Source: Leptospira gomenensis
GTDB lineage: Bacteria; Spirochaetota; Leptospiria; Leptospirales; Leptospiraceae
NCBI RefSeq assembly: GCF_004770155.1
Contig: NZ_RQFA01000020.1
Coordinates: 1 to 64,000 of the forward strand
DNA length: 64,000 nucleotides
Reading direction: 5' to 3'
Shown: positions 1 through 14,742 of the stretch, piece after piece
How the letters are laid out: each line of letters starts with the position of its first letter
Position numbering within the stretch: the stretch's first letter is position 1
The notes under the pieces: generated by a model
Databases searched by the model: none
What the model saw: only the letters and a program-made list of their open reading frames with translations
What the model was told of the DNA's origin: nothing
Translations under genes and position numbers: made by a program

Positions 1-680
1 GCGAGCGCCGACAACACCAAACTTCCAGCGCTCGCATACAAAAGCGGACAATCCACAGAAATCAGATGCGGCTCCCTACGTAGTTCGAAGCAAAACCCGG
101 CGGAAAACGAAATTACAAACAAAGTTTAGAAGCAAAGCCGCGACGGAAAACGTAACGCAAAATAACGTAACGAAACAAAATTCGAAACGTTCCGAACGTC
201 GGCGCGAATGAAGATTCAAAACAAAACCCGCTACCAAAACGAAGAAACAAAAATGAAAACGCCGTTAATACAAATACGAACCTCATCAAACCCGTTGCGC
301 GGCGCGCATACTTCGCGCTCTTTTTGTTTTGCGTTGCACCGCGCTCGCCCGTGACAACACCATACCGCTCTTCTCGTGCGAGATCCCGTGGCTGCGGCTG
401 GGCGGCCACTTGGCACAAACGTCCATCTCGCTTCCTCTTACATTTCCTGCGTGAGCGGGCCGCAGGGCGCGAAGCGTCCTCGAAGAGGACGAGCGGGAAT
501 CCGCGAGCCCGGAGTCACGCGACTCGGAGCCGCCGGAATATTCCAAAAAATGAATGTATTTTGGCCGACCACCGGCGGCTCCGAGACACGCCACAATCCC
601 CCTACCTAAACCCGACGAACCGAACCCGGTTGTTCCGTTTACCGAACCTATAATTCAGCTCAGATCTTTACTTCGATAAT
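1..680. other. Gene-poor stretch with inverted repeats
   Basis: No reading frame here looks like a gene. The open frames are short, overlap one another on both strands, lack ribosome binding sites and give arginine- or phenylalanine-rich low-complexity peptides. The left part (about 60-300) is strongly A-rich on the plus strand. The right part carries two clear inverted repeats: a small hairpin at 475-491 and a 14-base pair of arms at 523-536 and 572-585. The ends of neighbouring genes cannot be judged from this side because the window begins here. Confidence 0.55.
523..585. repeat. Long inverted repeat (14-bp perfect arms)
   Basis: The arms CTCGGAGCCGCCGG (523-536) and CCGGCGGCTCCGAG (572-585) are exact reverse complements around a 35-base AT-rich spacer. 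A smaller hairpin lies just upstream, with arms CGTCCTC (475-481) and GAGGACG (485-491). There is no T-tract, so this is not a classic terminator. It may be a dispersed intergenic repeat or a structured transcript end downstream of the helicase gene, which ends at 681 on the minus strand. Confidence 0.6.
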
Positions 681-1982
681 TCATAATAGGTCCTCCGGTT
701 CGATACGTTTTAATTTTCTAAAGTATCGAAAGAATTCGTTTTCGATGGTTTCTCTTCGGGACGTCTTTACGTTTCCGACGATTATCAATCTGTCCTCCGC
801 TCTGGAAAGAGCCACATACAAGATCCTTCTTTCTTCTTCGACGGTTTCTTCTGGCGAATCGCTTCTTGCGTTCCATCCGTCCGCTAAATCCACAAAGACC
901 GTATGGAATTCCAGTCCTTTGCTGGAGTGTATCGTCATCAGATATTCTGATGGTATTCCTATTCGTGAATATTCGGATATTCTAAAATTTGATCTACATA
1001 ATATTTTTACGTTACCTCCGGAGGATCGAATGGATCGTACGAAATAAGGGATTAATTCCGCCGATTCCTCGATTAGGATTCGACCTGTCAGTGCGTTTCC
1101 TTTCCGCTCGGGGAATACGGTTTTTTCGATCCTGGCCCGATTTTTCCGGATCGGAATGTCCGCTAACGTGACGATCTCCGGTAGAGAACGATAGTTTATG
1201 TTTAAAAAATGAACCTTACAAGGTTTGAATATTTCCTTAAAACGCAAAAAGGGAACGGGCGTGGCGCCTCTGAATCCGTAGATCGCTTGACTATCGTCGC
1301 CGACTACCGAAATCGACGCACTCTCCGACAACAACTTCAGGAATTCCAACTGCTCCAAATCCGTATCTTGAAATTCGTCCACCAGAACTTTTTGTACGCT
1401 TCTTTTCGCTTCGGACGTCCAGTCTTCTCCGTTTCTCAAACCCTCGAGGAACATCGATACCAAATCCCCGAAATCCAGGAATCCTTCGGTACGTTTATAA
1501 TTTTGATAAGCGAAGTCTAATTCCGCTTTGAGTTCGGGCATGAATTTTTCCACGTTATGCGCGTTTTCCGACCAGAATAATTCGTAAGGAATCCCACCGA
1601 CTTCGAACTTACGAAGTTTCAGATATTCCCGATAAAATCGGTTTTTGTCCTCGGAAGAATGTATCTTCGGCTTTCGTTTTGCAAACATCGGATGCCACTT
1701 ACCCAACGCGTAAAGACAATACGCGTGAAACGTCTGCACCCGAATCGTTTCTTTTCCCGTAACACGTTTGATCCGTTCCGAAATTTCTCCCGCAGCTTTT
1801 CTGGAAAACGTCAGGACCAACAACGATTCTTCCGGAAATAAATTTTCCCTGAGAATTCTCTCCAGAATTCCCACCATAGTACTCGTCTTTCCGGAACCCG
1901 CAGCCGCGACTACCTGGACGAATTTGGAATCCTCCTCGATAATCGTTCTTTGTGCCGAGCTGTATCGAACCTTTTTTTCCAT
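681..1982 (-). CDS. Small UvrD/Rep-like superfamily 1 helicase
   Basis: A DNA helicase of the UvrD/PcrA/Rep superfamily by motif: Q at residue 11, Walker [10 protein letters not shown] with K32, motif [10 protein letters not shown], motif [20 protein letters not shown], motif [12 protein letters not shown] and motif [14 protein letters not shown]. At 433 residues it is well short of the usual 650-750, so the 1B/2B accessory subdomains must be reduced or missing. The open frame extends upstream to 2081, but the ATG at 1982 has a strong GGAGG five bases before it, while the upstream extension is low-complexity. It stands alone. A repair or recombination role is inferred; the substrate is unknown. 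Confidence 0.85.
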   Translation of the reverse strand: MEKKVRYSSAQRTIIEEDSKFVQVVAAAGSGKTSTMVGILERILRENLFPEESLLVLTFSRKAAGEISERIKRVTGKETIRVQTFHAYCLYALGKWHPMFAKRKPKIHSSEDKNRFYREYLKLRKFEVGGIPYELFWSENAHNVEKFMPELKAELDFAYQNYKRTEGFLDFGDLVSMFLEGLRNGEDWTSEAKRSVQKVLVDEFQDTDLEQLEFLKLLSESASISVVGDDSQAIYGFRGATPVPFLRFKEIFKPCKVHFLNINYRSLPEIVTLADIPIRKNRARIEKTVFPERKGNALTGRILIEESAELIPYFVRSIRSSGGNVKILCRSNFRISEYSRIGIPSEYLMTIHSSKGLEFHTVFVDLADGWNARSDSPEETVEEERRILYVALSRAEDRLIIVGNVKTSRRETIENEFFRYFRKLKRIEPEDLL

Positions 1983-2214
1983 GGTTTCCTCCGCAGTCAC
2001 GGTTCCCGTTCCCGTAGAGAACGGATTTATCGAAGGATCACCCGGCTCGTTTTTTTTCTTCGGCGGCGAAAATAGGATCACCTCGAGAAAAATGCTGTAC
2101 TTTCTCTAAATCAAAGGAAAATCTTGGAAGCGATTAGGATTACCATTACGATCAGCGGCCGAGTCCATTCGACTCCGGTTTCGAAATTTTTACGGTAGGA
2201 GGGATAATTAGAAA

Positions 2215-2547
<333 letters not shown>

Positions 2548-2642
2548 CTTACGAGTTTGACTTGTCCATCGATTCTTAAATCCTATCCTAAATAGATTTT
2601 AACCTTTTATCGTCCGTTTCGAACGCGGGCAAGCGAGGCACT

Positions 2643-3287
<645 letters not shown>

Positions 3288-3322
3288 AATGCGATCGATC
3301 CGGTTTTTCGGAGGAACGCGTT

Positions 3323-4327
3323 ATGGATCTCAAGGAAAGTTTTATCTCCCAATTTGCCGCCGGTTTTATCCGCCCTCGGTTCGAAATCTGGTTTTCGGTG
3401 GTTCTCATTCCGGAAAATCGCCAAGCGTTTTGGGTGCGTTATACGACCTTGGATCCAAATCCGAGTCGAGGTTTGATTGCGAGCGGGGCGTTGTGGGCTT
3501 CCCTGTTCGACGTTAAAAATCCGAAAAACCACCGAGTTGCAGCGCAGGCCTTTCCGCGGGATCAAATCAACACGACCGAAGACGAGGTTTTTTTTCCAGG
3601 AGCTTCGGTCGGTCCGCATCACATGCGTGGAAAAATTTCCGTTTCCCCCAAAGAGACACTGTCTTGGGATTTGAATTTTAATCACGTTCTGGAACCGGCT
3701 CGTCATCTTCCGAGTTGGTTGGAACGAACCCCGATTCCTAAAACGAGGAGCGTAGTTTCGTCCCCGTTCACGGACGTTTCGGGGACGATTCAGCTGAACA
3801 AAAACGAGTTTCCGTTCCAAAGCGGGAAAGGACATTTCAATCATATTTGGGGGACCAATCGGGTCGCGGAATTGTTCTGGACTTTCGTTCCGCGTTTCGA
3901 CGACGATCCGGAAGGTTGGTCGCTCGAAATCGTTACGGTGCGACCTCAGTCGTTCGCTCCGACACTCACCTTCGTTACTCTTTTGAAACAGGGTATGCCG
4001 ATCCATCAACATTCGATTCTCCGCTCCTTAAGAAGTATTACAAAAGTAGAATATCCTAAACTATATTTCAGAACCCGTCTCGACGATTTTGAAATTTCCG
4101 CAGAGGCGGAACTGGACCCGGAACAGATCGCGTCCTATATTTACAGAGATCCGGACGGAAGTCCGCGTTATATCGAACAAAGCGATATCGGAAAAGTTAC
4201 CTGCGTTCTTCGTAAAAAAGGATTCGAGAGGCGGTTACAGACTGAAAACGGAGGCGCCGTGGAATTTCACGGAATGAAACCTTGGAGAAAAGAACTTACG
4301 TATTTGGATCCGTATTCGAATCGATAA
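3323..4327 (+). CDS. Hypothetical, lipocalin-like (CrtC/tocopherol-cyclase-like)
   Basis: A 334-residue protein without a signal peptide, started by ATG with GGAGG at 3310-3314. It is rich in beta-strand-like segments with many W, H and F residues, for example HHMRGKISVSPKETLSWDL and HIWGTNRVAELFWTFVPRF. The spaced 'H-x-WG' and terminal strand pairs recall the two-lobed lipocalin-like fold shared by AttH, carotenoid hydratase CrtC and tocopherol cyclase. That resemblance is by eye only. The residues typical of a carotenoid enzyme cannot be verified here, and no pigment genes are adjacent. It may follow DedA in one transcript. The next gene converges from the other strand. Confidence 0.65.
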   Translation: MDLKESFISQFAAGFIRPRFEIWFSVVLIPENRQAFWVRYTTLDPNPSRGLIASGALWASLFDVKNPKNHRVAAQAFPRDQINTTEDEVFFPGASVGPHHMRGKISVSPKETLSWDLNFNHVLEPARHLPSWLERTPIPKTRSVVSSPFTDVSGTIQLNKNEFPFQSGKGHFNHIWGTNRVAELFWTFVPRFDDDPEGWSLEIVTVRPQSFAPTLTFVTLLKQGMPIHQHSILRSLRSITKVEYPKLYFRTRLDDFEISAEAELDPEQIASYIYRDPDGSPRYIEQSDIGKVTCVLRKKGFERRLQTENGGAVEFHGMKPWRKELTYLDPYSNR

Positions 4328-4414
4328 AGAGAGCCGCGGTCGAATTCTAAAGTTCCGGTTCTCAGGAAAGGGTTCTTTCGAAAGTCCAATTTCGAATTCG
4401 GAATCCTTACGATT

Positions 4415-5566
4415 TCAAATAGCACCTTTGCGCAATAGTTCTATGTTTTTTGCGAACCGATTCCTTTCTCCCGGTAAATCGGATTTGCCTGTCAATTCGA
4501 TTCCCAGTACGAGACAGTTCTTTTCGTCTTTGGTAAACCAACGTATCAATCCGTGGACCGTAAACGGGGCCTGCATGCGGAAAAAGATATCAAAGACGAA
4601 AGAGTCCTGTTTCGGAAGAGTTTCAGCGAGATGAGCGTTGTTTATTTTTATCTTCACACCTCCCTGGGAAACCTCGAGGATCTGAAACTTTTCGTTCGTT
4701 TTGACCGTATTCGATTCCTTGATTCTTTCGACCATATCCTGCGCCAGGGCCTGAAGTTCGTGCGCATAGGTTTCGGTTAACGTCCGATCTTTGCTCTGTA
4801 TCAAAATATATCCGATGGGAATCCGCTCCTCCGAATGGTTGACGTAGACGATCGGAACGATCAATTCCGAGACGATTTTTTGATCCTTGAACTTGCGGAT
4901 GTAAAAGTTTATGTCGTCGTCCACTTGTTTTTCGAATTCGAGTCTGTCTCCGCCCCCGATTCGGTATGAATTCGGATCCTGGGTGTTCTCCAATAGAAGA
5001 AATTTTCGGCTTTTTTTTACGACTTCGAATTCCCTGTCCATACCGGATTTGAAGGTGGAGATATCCACTACGTCGGAACTCCTTTGTTTTAAGCGGTTCT
5101 TATAATCTTCGAAATTGACTTTAACGAGTGTAGGAACGTTGAACATGTTCGCTTCGATGATCGTTTTCGAAGATATTATATTTGTTGCATGTATCATTCC
5201 TTCTTTTACGGGAAAACGCATATGATTGCGGTTTTTTTTTGCGATCGCGAGTTTTTCCACCTTTAGGGAGAAAATCGACGTTTCGATTTTTTGTAGGAGG
5301 ACACACTCCAATTGGATGTATTTGGCGAGAATTTTATAGAGGATAAACGAATTGCCCTGCGATTCCAGAGATTCCGCGGCGTCGAGCAACTGAATCACGA
5401 TTTTTTCCCCGCCTTCGAGTATCTTTTTGATCACGGCCCTTCGATCAAAAGGATCGATTTTAAACGTCAATTCCTTATCAAAAAGATATTTCGAGATGAC
5501 GTGATTTTTCTGTTCGATGGATGTGATGACATCCATCTCTCTTTCGAATTTCTGCAAATATTCCAT
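4415..5566 (-). CDS. DUF1577-like protein with PilZ-like C terminus
   Basis: A protein of about 383 residues, apparently cytosolic, resembling the Leptospira-restricted DUF1577 family. The C-terminal 110 residues (from about [21 protein letters not shown], through [33 protein letters not shown]) look like a PilZ-type beta barrel, a fold that binds cyclic-di-GMP in many proteins. The clear RxxxR and D/NxSxxG signature is only partly present (EVSQGG), so nucleotide binding is uncertain. The frame is open to a TTG at 5614, but the ATG at 5566 gives a more natural N terminus ([12 protein letters not shown]). A signalling role is inferred. Confidence 0.7.
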   Translation of the reverse strand: MEYLQKFEREMDVITSIEQKNHVISKYLFDKELTFKIDPFDRRAVIKKILEGGEKIVIQLLDAAESLESQGNSFILYKILAKYIQLECVLLQKIETSIFSLKVEKLAIAKKNRNHMRFPVKEGMIHATNIISSKTIIEANMFNVPTLVKVNFEDYKNRLKQRSSDVVDISTFKSGMDREFEVVKKSRKFLLLENTQDPNSYRIGGGDRLEFEKQVDDDINFYIRKFKDQKIVSELIVPIVYVNHSEERIPIGYILIQSKDRTLTETYAHELQALAQDMVERIKESNTVKTNEKFQILEVSQGGVKIKINNAHLAETLPKQDSFVFDIFFRMQAPFTVHGLIRWFTKDEKNCLVLGIELTGKSDLPGERNRFAKNIELLRKGAI

Positions 5567-6011
5567 CTTTCTATTTCGAGTGAAAATTAAGCTGAAAATC
5601 CGGTACAAGACCAATTTGGTAAATGAGAAAATGGAATTTTAAATTATAAAATGATAATTCTTTTTATAATTTTAGAAACGTCGGTTCCGTTGTCTTGGTC
5701 AGGATCAAGTTCTTCCCAGGATTTCGTTTCCCACCTGATTCTTTGAAGATCGCCTTTTGTTTGCATCAAAAAAGACTAAAATTTGCCATTGAAGTGCTAT
5801 GTCGGAATGTATTTTAAAGCCCGGCAGGAATCGACTCAAAGACGTATTGGGTTGGAATCATGGAAACGAAAATGTTCTTTTTTTTTCCGCGGAATTTTCT
5901 CGGGAATTTTTGCTGAAAAAATATGCCCGTATCTCAACGTGACATGTCTAAGGTCCGAAGAAATACGTATGATCTCTATTCTAAACAGGAAACGGAAAGA
6001 CTTTTAAACAT
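5567..6011. other. Intergenic region with possible tiny ORFs
   Basis: This divergent gap of about 445 bases must hold the promoter of the DUF1577-like gene. It is AT-rich at 5635-5670. Two small overlapping plus-strand frames could be real: 5799-5942 (47 residues, beginning MSECILKPGRNRLKDVLGW) and 5944-6030 (28 residues, beginning MSKVRRNTYDLYSKQETER). Neither has a strong ribosome binding site and neither is recognised. The first could be a decayed gene. Confidence 0.35.
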
Positions 6012-6326
6012 ATGTCGGTCTGTAATTTGAAAAGACGGATTTGCTCCATTCCTAGAGTTCTTCTACTTTTCTATTGCATATTTTCTTTTTTTCCTACGTA
6101 TTCCAGCTCCGCACTTTCTCCTCAGTCCGAAGCCTCGGCAACCGCTTCCGAATCTCAAGAAACGGAAGCGGAAAAAACGGGAGAATTACAAAGAGAAGAT
6201 TTTTTTTCCGATTTCGACCAGTTCGAATTCGGCTTTCGTTTGGAAAGCGCCTCGTATCGTTTTTATTCCGAGAAAGTTCTTTCTCAAACCTATCCTAAAA
6301 TCGAAAACCCTCCGCCGGAATCCTGA
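6012..6326 (+). CDS. Small exported hypothetical protein
   Basis: A 104-residue protein with a basic N terminus (KRRICS), a hydrophobic segment VLLLFYCIFSFFPTYSSSA that looks like a type I signal peptide, then a low-complexity S/T/E/A stretch and an acidic-aromatic end (DFFSDFDQFEFGFRL). It is probably secreted or periplasmic. A GGAAAG lies about 13 bases upstream of the ATG, a weak site. It ends 59 bases before the SulP-carbonic anhydrase gene and could share its transcript. No family is recognised. Confidence 0.5.
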   Translation: MSVCNLKRRICSIPRVLLLFYCIFSFFPTYSSSALSPQSEASATASESQETEAEKTGELQREDFFSDFDQFEFGFRLESASYRFYSEKVLSQTYPKIENPPPES

Positions 6327-6385
6327 TCCGCCTTTCTCAATTCTATTTTGAAAGTTCGGGGATTTTTTCCCCCTAAGGAGTCATC

Positions 6386-8611
6386 ATGTTTTCACTTTCC
6401 TTTTTAAGTCGCGATTTTTGGCGCGACGCAAGACACGACCTTTCCGCAAGTTTGGTCGTTTTTTTGATCGCGATTCCGCTTTGTATCGGGATCGCATCCA
6501 ATTCGGGAGCACCGATCATTTCCGGTCTGATCGGAGGAATCGTAGGGGGAATCGTCGTTTCCCTTCTTAGTAAATCGCCTCTTTCAGTAAGCGGCCCCAC
6601 TCCGGGGCTTACCGTGATAGTATTCAGTTCCATCGGAGCATTAGGAAATTTGAATGCTTTTTTTCTCGCAGTTTGTATCGCGGGAGTGTTCCAGATTCTT
6701 CTCGGTTTCGTTCGGGCGGGGATTCTTGCGAACTTTTTTCCTTCTTCCGTGATCAAAGGGCTCCTCGCCGCGATCGGGATCGTCTTGATACTCAAGCAGA
6801 TTCCGCACGCCATCGGTTACGATAAGGACCCGGAAGGGGATTTTAGTTTTTTCCAGATCGACAGCGAAAACACGTTCTCGGAAATCATAAACGCCATTTA
6901 CCGTTTTAGTCCGGGAGCGGTCGTTTTATTTTTCCTTTCACTCGCGATCATCGTTATTTGGGAACGTTTTCAAATTCATAAAAAAATCCTAATACACGGA
7001 TCGTTGGTTGCGATCGTTTTGGCGGTTATCGTCAACGAATCCTTCGAATATTGGATGCCTTTCCTTTCGGTCGGCGGCGAACATTTGATTCAACCGATCC
7101 GTCTGGCGAGCGTGACCGATCTTTTTACGGATCAATATTTTCCGGATTTTTCGTATTGGAAAAATCAGACGTTGTATCTGGTCGCGCTTAAAATATGCGT
7201 CGTAGTGACCTTGGAGAGTTTGATCACTCTGGATGCGATAGAAAAAATAGATCCGGAAAGAAGAGCCGTTTCCAAAAACAGGGAGTTGATCGCTCAAGGT
7301 GCAGGTAATATAGTTTCCGGATTTTTGGGCGGTCTGCCGGTCACTTCCGTGATTATGCGCAGCTCGGCGAATCTTCAGGCCGGAGCTAAAACGAAGTTGT
7401 CCGCATTTCTGCACGGAGTGTTCATACTCCTGGCTTTAATCCTAATTCCCGGTTTGATTTCAAAAATTCCACTGTCTTCCCTCGCCGCAGTGCTTTTGGT
7501 CGTCGGTTATAAATTAACGGATTATAAAATTCTAAAGTCCCAATTCAAAAAAGGCGCCGATCAATTCCTTCCCTTTGTCGCTACGATTTTAGGAATAGTT
7601 TTCACCGATATTCTGATCGGAATCGGGGTCGGTTGTGTGGTGGCCGTTTTTTTTATCGTTCGAAGGAATATCCTCAACCCTTTCGAGTTGAATCGCAAAG
7701 ATAAGAATTACGGAGTGGAAATTCGAATCGATCTTTCCGAAGACGTCTCCTTCCTGAATAAATCGAGTATTCTCTATAAACTAGAACGTGTTCCGGATAA
7801 CGCACATCTGATCATCGACGGTTCCAAATCAAAGTATATCGATCCCGATATACTCGAAGTGATCGAGGATTTCAAAATCTCTGCGGCTGCCAGAAACGTT
7901 AAATTGGAGATTCTGGACGTTGCGTCTCCGTACGAAAAGATTCAGAACAAACCGCTCGATCGCACCGCTCAACAGGAATACGGAAAACTTTTCGAGAACA
8001 ACAGAATTTGGGTCGAAGAAAAACTCGCGAACGATCCTGACTATTTCAAAAAACTTTCCCTCGGTCAGGCGCCGCAATATCTTTTGATTTCCTGCTCCGA
8101 CAGCAGAATTTCCGTCAACGAGATGACCGGAACAAGCGCAGGAGAACTTTTCGTCCACAGGAACATCGCCAATTTAGTGATCGATACCGACATGAATCTG
8201 ATGTCCGTTCTTCAGTATTCGGTGGAAGTGTTAAAGGTAAAACACATCGTCGTTTGCGGACATTACGGTTGCGGAGGGGTTAAGGCGGCTATCGACGGGA
8301 AATATCACGGTTTGATCGATGCTTGGTTGAGACATATCAAGCAGGTTTATCGTATGAATCGCAAAACTCTTTCCGGCATTTTGGACGAAGAGGAGAAACA
8401 CAAACGTCTCGTGGAATTGAACGTTAGGGAGCAGGTTTATAATCTTTGTATGACTACGATCGTTCAGAACTCGTGGAGACAAGGGCAGGAACTGCAACTT
8501 CACGGTTGGGTCTACGATATCGCGGAAGGGCGGATTTTGGACCTGAACATCGATATAAATAAAGAATTTCAGGACTACGACATATTTCGTTATAAATTCG
8601 AGCAGAATTAA
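6386..8611 (+). CDS. SulP transporter fused to beta-carbonic anhydrase
   Basis: A 741-residue fusion. Residues 1-430 are a SulP anion transporter with many hydrophobic segments and the [13 protein letters not shown] signature near the start. Residues about 440-530 resemble a STAS domain. Residues about 545-735 are a beta-class carbonic anhydrase with CSDSR (C570, D572, R574) and GHYGCGG (H626, C629), a complete zinc-ligand and catalytic set. Known SulP proteins include bicarbonate importers such as BicA, and SulP-carbonic anhydrase fusions occur in several bacteria. The likely job is coupling bicarbonate uptake at the inner membrane to CO2/HCO3- interconversion; the ion is inferred. The start ATG has AAGGAG at 6375-6380, and a strong terminator follows. 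Confidence 0.92.
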   Translation: MFSLSFLSRDFWRDARHDLSASLVVFLIAIPLCIGIASNSGAPIISGLIGGIVGGIVVSLLSKSPLSVSGPTPGLTVIVFSSIGALGNLNAFFLAVCIAGVFQILLGFVRAGILANFFPSSVIKGLLAAIGIVLILKQIPHAIGYDKDPEGDFSFFQIDSENTFSEIINAIYRFSPGAVVLFFLSLAIIVIWERFQIHKKILIHGSLVAIVLAVIVNESFEYWMPFLSVGGEHLIQPIRLASVTDLFTDQYFPDFSYWKNQTLYLVALKICVVVTLESLITLDAIEKIDPERRAVSKNRELIAQGAGNIVSGFLGGLPVTSVIMRSSANLQAGAKTKLSAFLHGVFILLALILIPGLISKIPLSSLAAVLLVVGYKLTDYKILKSQFKKGADQFLPFVATILGIVFTDILIGIGVGCVVAVFFIVRRNILNPFELNRKDKNYGVEIRIDLSEDVSFLNKSSILYKLERVPDNAHLIIDGSKSKYIDPDILEVIEDFKISAAARNVKLEILDVASPYEKIQNKPLDRTAQQEYGKLFENNRIWVEEKLANDPDYFKKLSLGQAPQYLLISCSDSRISVNEMTGTSAGELFVHRNIANLVIDTDMNLMSVLQYSVEVLKVKHIVVCGHYGCGGVKAAIDGKYHGLIDAWLRHIKQVYRMNRKTLSGILDEEEKHKRLVELNVREQVYNLCMTTIVQNSWRQGQELQLHGWVYDIAEGRILDLNIDINKEFQDYDIFRYKFEQN

Positions 8612-8640
8612 ACGAATTCCATTTTTTGAATATTCTTCCC

Positions 8641-8670
8641 GGGAGCGGATTTTATCCGCTCCCGATTTTT
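8641..8670 (+). terminator. Rho-independent terminator after SulP-CA gene
   Basis: Perfect 10-bp stem GGGAGCGGAT / ATCCGCTCCC (8641-8650 and 8654-8663) with a three-base loop, followed by GATTTTT. It lies 29 bases after the stop codon of the transporter-anhydrase gene. Confidence 0.9.
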
Positions 8671-8818
8671 CGTAATCCGCTTCTTTGTTCGAAACCTTTT
8701 ACTGGCGGGGCGACGAAGTTCGATTCGATTCTTTTTTGAAAATCGGAATCAAAATCGCCGTCGGTCAGCCGTTGACTTTTTACGTTGACAAGTTTTCGTG
8801 CGGCTTAAGCTGGAGGCA

Positions 8819-9187
8819 ATGAAGGAACACGTTTTTAAAGTCGGAGTCGTTTTGGCTCTTTTGTCCGTGTTCTTTTTAGTTTTGGATTGTGGTCCTCTTT
8901 GTGAGTTGGATCGAAGCGAAAACTTAACTTCGCCTTGTCATCAGGATCCGAACGACACTTCTCCGGAGGACCGTAACTGCGATTGGGACTCGGGATCCTT
9001 GAATTTTGCGGAGTATGATTCGAATCATTCCAAGTTTCAAATCGTTTTTCTTGCCGTCGATTTTAGGTTCGGAACTTCGGCCCGTTTTTTTCCGATTTTT
9101 GCGATCTTAGAATCCGCTTCTTTCCGATTTTCAATTAGTACTTCCGAATATATTAATATTTTTTCCTCGGTTTATCTCCTGATTTAG
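8819..9187 (+). CDS. Small exported protein at head of czc-like operon
   Basis: A 122-residue protein starting MKEHVFKVGVVLALLSVFFLVLD: one hydrophobic N-terminal segment (signal anchor or signal peptide), then a polar region with four cysteines, two histidines and many acidic residues (CGPLCELD, CHQDPNDTSPEDRNCDWD), and a hydrophobic C terminus. The start chosen is the ATG with GGAGG two bases upstream. The alternative GTG at 8798 overlaps what looks like a -35 element (TTGACA, 8785-8790). Its position directly before czcC recalls the small periplasmic CzcI-type proteins of metal-efflux operons, but no sequence match is claimed. A metal-related role is inferred from position and residues. 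Confidence 0.55.
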   Translation: MKEHVFKVGVVLALLSVFFLVLDCGPLCELDRSENLTSPCHQDPNDTSPEDRNCDWDSGSLNFAEYDSNHSKFQIVFLAVDFRFGTSARFFPIFAILESASFRFSISTSEYINIFSSVYLLI

Positions 9188-10621
9188 TGCACCGTTTTTT
9201 GGTTCTTCGAGTTTCGAAAATCGGGTGATCGCCGCTTCGAGGCGGGTTCAATGTCGGTTTACGGAACCCTTTTCGTCATTTCGGGAGGTGAAATTCAATG
9301 ACATATCGGTACGGTTCAGGTCGTTTTCGAGATTCTAAACTTCGGCCATTCAGATTCGAATTAAATATTAATTTGCTAATGCGAAATGTTGCGGCGAAAT
9401 GTATCCTATTGTTCCTTTTTTCGTCCGCTTCGTCGCGTGCGGAGTCGGTGCGGGAATTGAATCTACGCTCCATTTTGGAGCTCGCGGAGAAAAATTCCCC
9501 TTTGTTGCTTTCGTTGAATGCAGACTTGGAATCGCTTTTTTATCAACGGAAACAACAAGGCAAAACTCAGAATCCTTCGATCACGCTCGACTACGGTCAG
9601 AGAAAGGCCGCGAACGAGATCGGTTCCGAATACGCGCTTCAATTCGAACAACCGATTTATTTTCCAGGCAGGAAAGAACTGCGTCAACTTTTGATCGATA
9701 AGGATTCCGTAATTAAGGAAATTCAACTGAAAGAGGCGAGCAACTCGATTCGTCTTAACGCAGTAAAGTTCGCGTATCGTTATCTCGTGTCCTCCGGAAA
9801 AAGGAATCACGTTAAAGAACGTTTGCGGAGGTTGTCCATCATCGAGAGTTATATCCGAGCGAGACCTTTCGTCACTCCACAATCTAGGGCCGATCTTTTT
9901 ATCATTCAGAGAAGGATTCTTGCGCTTAAAAAACATTTCAACGATCTAGAATTGGACGCGAATAAACAATTCGAAGGAGCCAATTTTTATCTGATGCTCG
10001 ATGTCGCGCCGGAGTTGAAAATTCCCCTGTTTACGGATGGTGTTAAATTCGATTTCGAAGAATTACAGAAAAAGGCGATTCAACATAACGTATCTCTGAT
10101 GACCGCGAGAGGCGAGATAGAGAGGGCCAAAACCGAATTGAATCTCGCCAATCTAGAAAAGTATCCCGACTATTCGATCGTCAGTCAAGTAGGTGAGGAC
10201 AGATCGGGGGTAGCAAACCGTTTTTACGATTTCGGTGTGAAGTTCAGACTTCCGGTTTGGGATCAGTATCAGAATAAGGTTTCCGCCGCGGAGATGAATT
10301 TAAAATCTAAACAAGAGGTTCTGAAACACCAGGAAAATCTCGTGCGAACCTCATTCAAACAAGCGTATTTGGATTACGAACAATCGAAGATAAATCTTAA
10401 ACTTTTCAACCTTTCCAAGTTAGACGAAATCGAAAAGGATCTGGCTTACGCGGACTTGGAATTCAAAAAAGGCAGAATTCTCATGATGAGTTATCTGGAA
10501 TTGGAGAACCAGCTTCACGAAACGCATCATGCTATTTTGGACGCGCAGGCATCCCATGTGGATTCGCTTCTGAATTTGCTCTATATATCGAACGAAAAAG
10601 AAATCATAGGAACCTTTCAAC

Positions 10622-13741
<3,120 letters not shown>

Positions 13742-13780
13742 TTTTGAATATTCTATAAATTGAACGTATTTTAAATGAAT

Positions 13781-13812
13781 GCAACCTCTCGTGTTATTCC
13801 TCGAGAGGTTGC
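13781..13812. terminator. Bidirectional hairpin between czcA and lipase
   Basis: Arms GCAACCTCTCG (13781-13791) and CGAGAGGTTGC (13802-13812) are exact reverse complements around a 10-base loop. The hairpin sits between the converging ends of czcA (13741) and the lipase gene (13822). Flanking A/T runs are short, so it is a plausible shared terminator, not a textbook one. Confidence 0.7.
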
Positions 13813-13821
13813 AAGGGGATT

Positions 13822-14742
13822 TTACTGATTGCTCTTGGCGTTCGTGGCCATTTTCAGAAAATAGGCGTTCGTATCGTACCAAAGTTGTCCGAGATACAAC
13901 GCGTTCGTCGCTTCGAGGTGATCGATTCCGGTAGTCAGAATAGGCGTGGAAGGGCCGCCTTTCCAAGTTCCCCATCGTTGTGAGGAATCCGGAACAACGC
14001 CGTCGTTCGCGATGCTCATTCCGTAGAACGGAGCACCGATCGCACAGATAGGATGGAGTAATCCCATCGCCGGATGTTGAATCAGATCCGGGATAGAAAT
14101 CACCGAACCGTATGAGAAATATTTAACGCCGGATACGTTAGGCGAAGCAGCGTTTAACGCTTTGAGTCCGTCGGTGGTGAGCAGTTTCAACGCTGCGATG
14201 GCGTTTTGGTTGGAATCCCCGTAGACGAAACCGATGACCGTGTTTAAAACGGTGGATACGTAAGGCAAAGCCCAGCTCGGTATCACGGCTGCGACGATGT
14301 TGGCGATCGGACTTCCTTTGTGCGGAGTGTTCAACGTTGTGATCGAAGCCACTTTGCCGCTCATGGAAAGATTGGAAACCATGTAACGTGCGTCCAAACC
14401 GCCTTGCGAATGGCCGATGATATGGACCTTTCCGGTATAATTGTTGGCAGCCATTGCTGTAAGAATTGCCGACTTTAACTGCGAAGCTCTCGAGGAACTG
14501 GAATTAAGGGCAGTGACGGAAGGCGTTAAAACCGTCGCTCCTTGGTTTCGAAGATATGCGGCGTTTCCACCCCAATAGTCCACAACCGTGGAACCGTTTC
14601 CCCAACCGAATAGACCGTGCGCTAAAACGATCGGATAACTTCCGGAGAGCGGTTTGCTTGAAGAGCCGCCGCCCGAAGCGGATAATACGCTTGTTACTAA
14701 AAATACAAGCAATACGCCTGCTATTCTCATCACTTTTTTCAT
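13822..14742 (-). CDS. Secreted triacylglycerol lipase (alpha/beta hydrolase)
   Basis: An exported lipase of about 306 residues. The signal peptide is MKKVMRIAGVLLVFLVTSVLSA, with no lipobox cysteine. The mature part begins near the family's PIVLAHGLFGWG oxyanion segment, and the nucleophile elbow GHSQGG carries S112. An aspartate in VVPDSSQRWG and a histidine in TGIDHLEATN complete a likely triad. This pattern matches bacterial family I lipases. The upstream frame opens at 14769, but the codon at 14742 has AGAGG about 11 bases before it and gives the clean signal peptide. It is the first of a patch of secreted hydrolase genes and probably acts on host or environmental lipids. Confidence 0.88.
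   Translation of the reverse strand: MKKVMRIAGVLLVFLVTSVLSASGGGSSSKPLSGSYPIVLAHGLFGWGNGSTVVDYWGGNAAYLRNQGATVLTPSVTALNSSSSRASQLKSAILTAMAANNYTGKVHIIGHSQGGLDARYMVSNLSMSGKVASITTLNTPHKGSPIANIVAAVIPSWALPYVSTVLNTVIGFVYGDSNQNAIAALKLLTTDGLKALNAASPNVSGVKYFSYGSVISIPDLIQHPAMGLLHPICAIGAPFYGMSIANDGVVPDSSQRWGTWKGGPSTPILTTGIDHLEATNALYLGQLWYDTNAYFLKMATNAKSNQ

Noticed and set aside
113..418. Minus-strand frame of 101 residues
   Set aside because: Low-complexity, phenylalanine-rich, no binding site and overlapping a frame on the other strand; composition artefact.
324..653. Plus-strand frame of 109 residues
   Set aside because: Arginine/serine-rich, no family likeness, and it crosses the inverted repeats; not believed.
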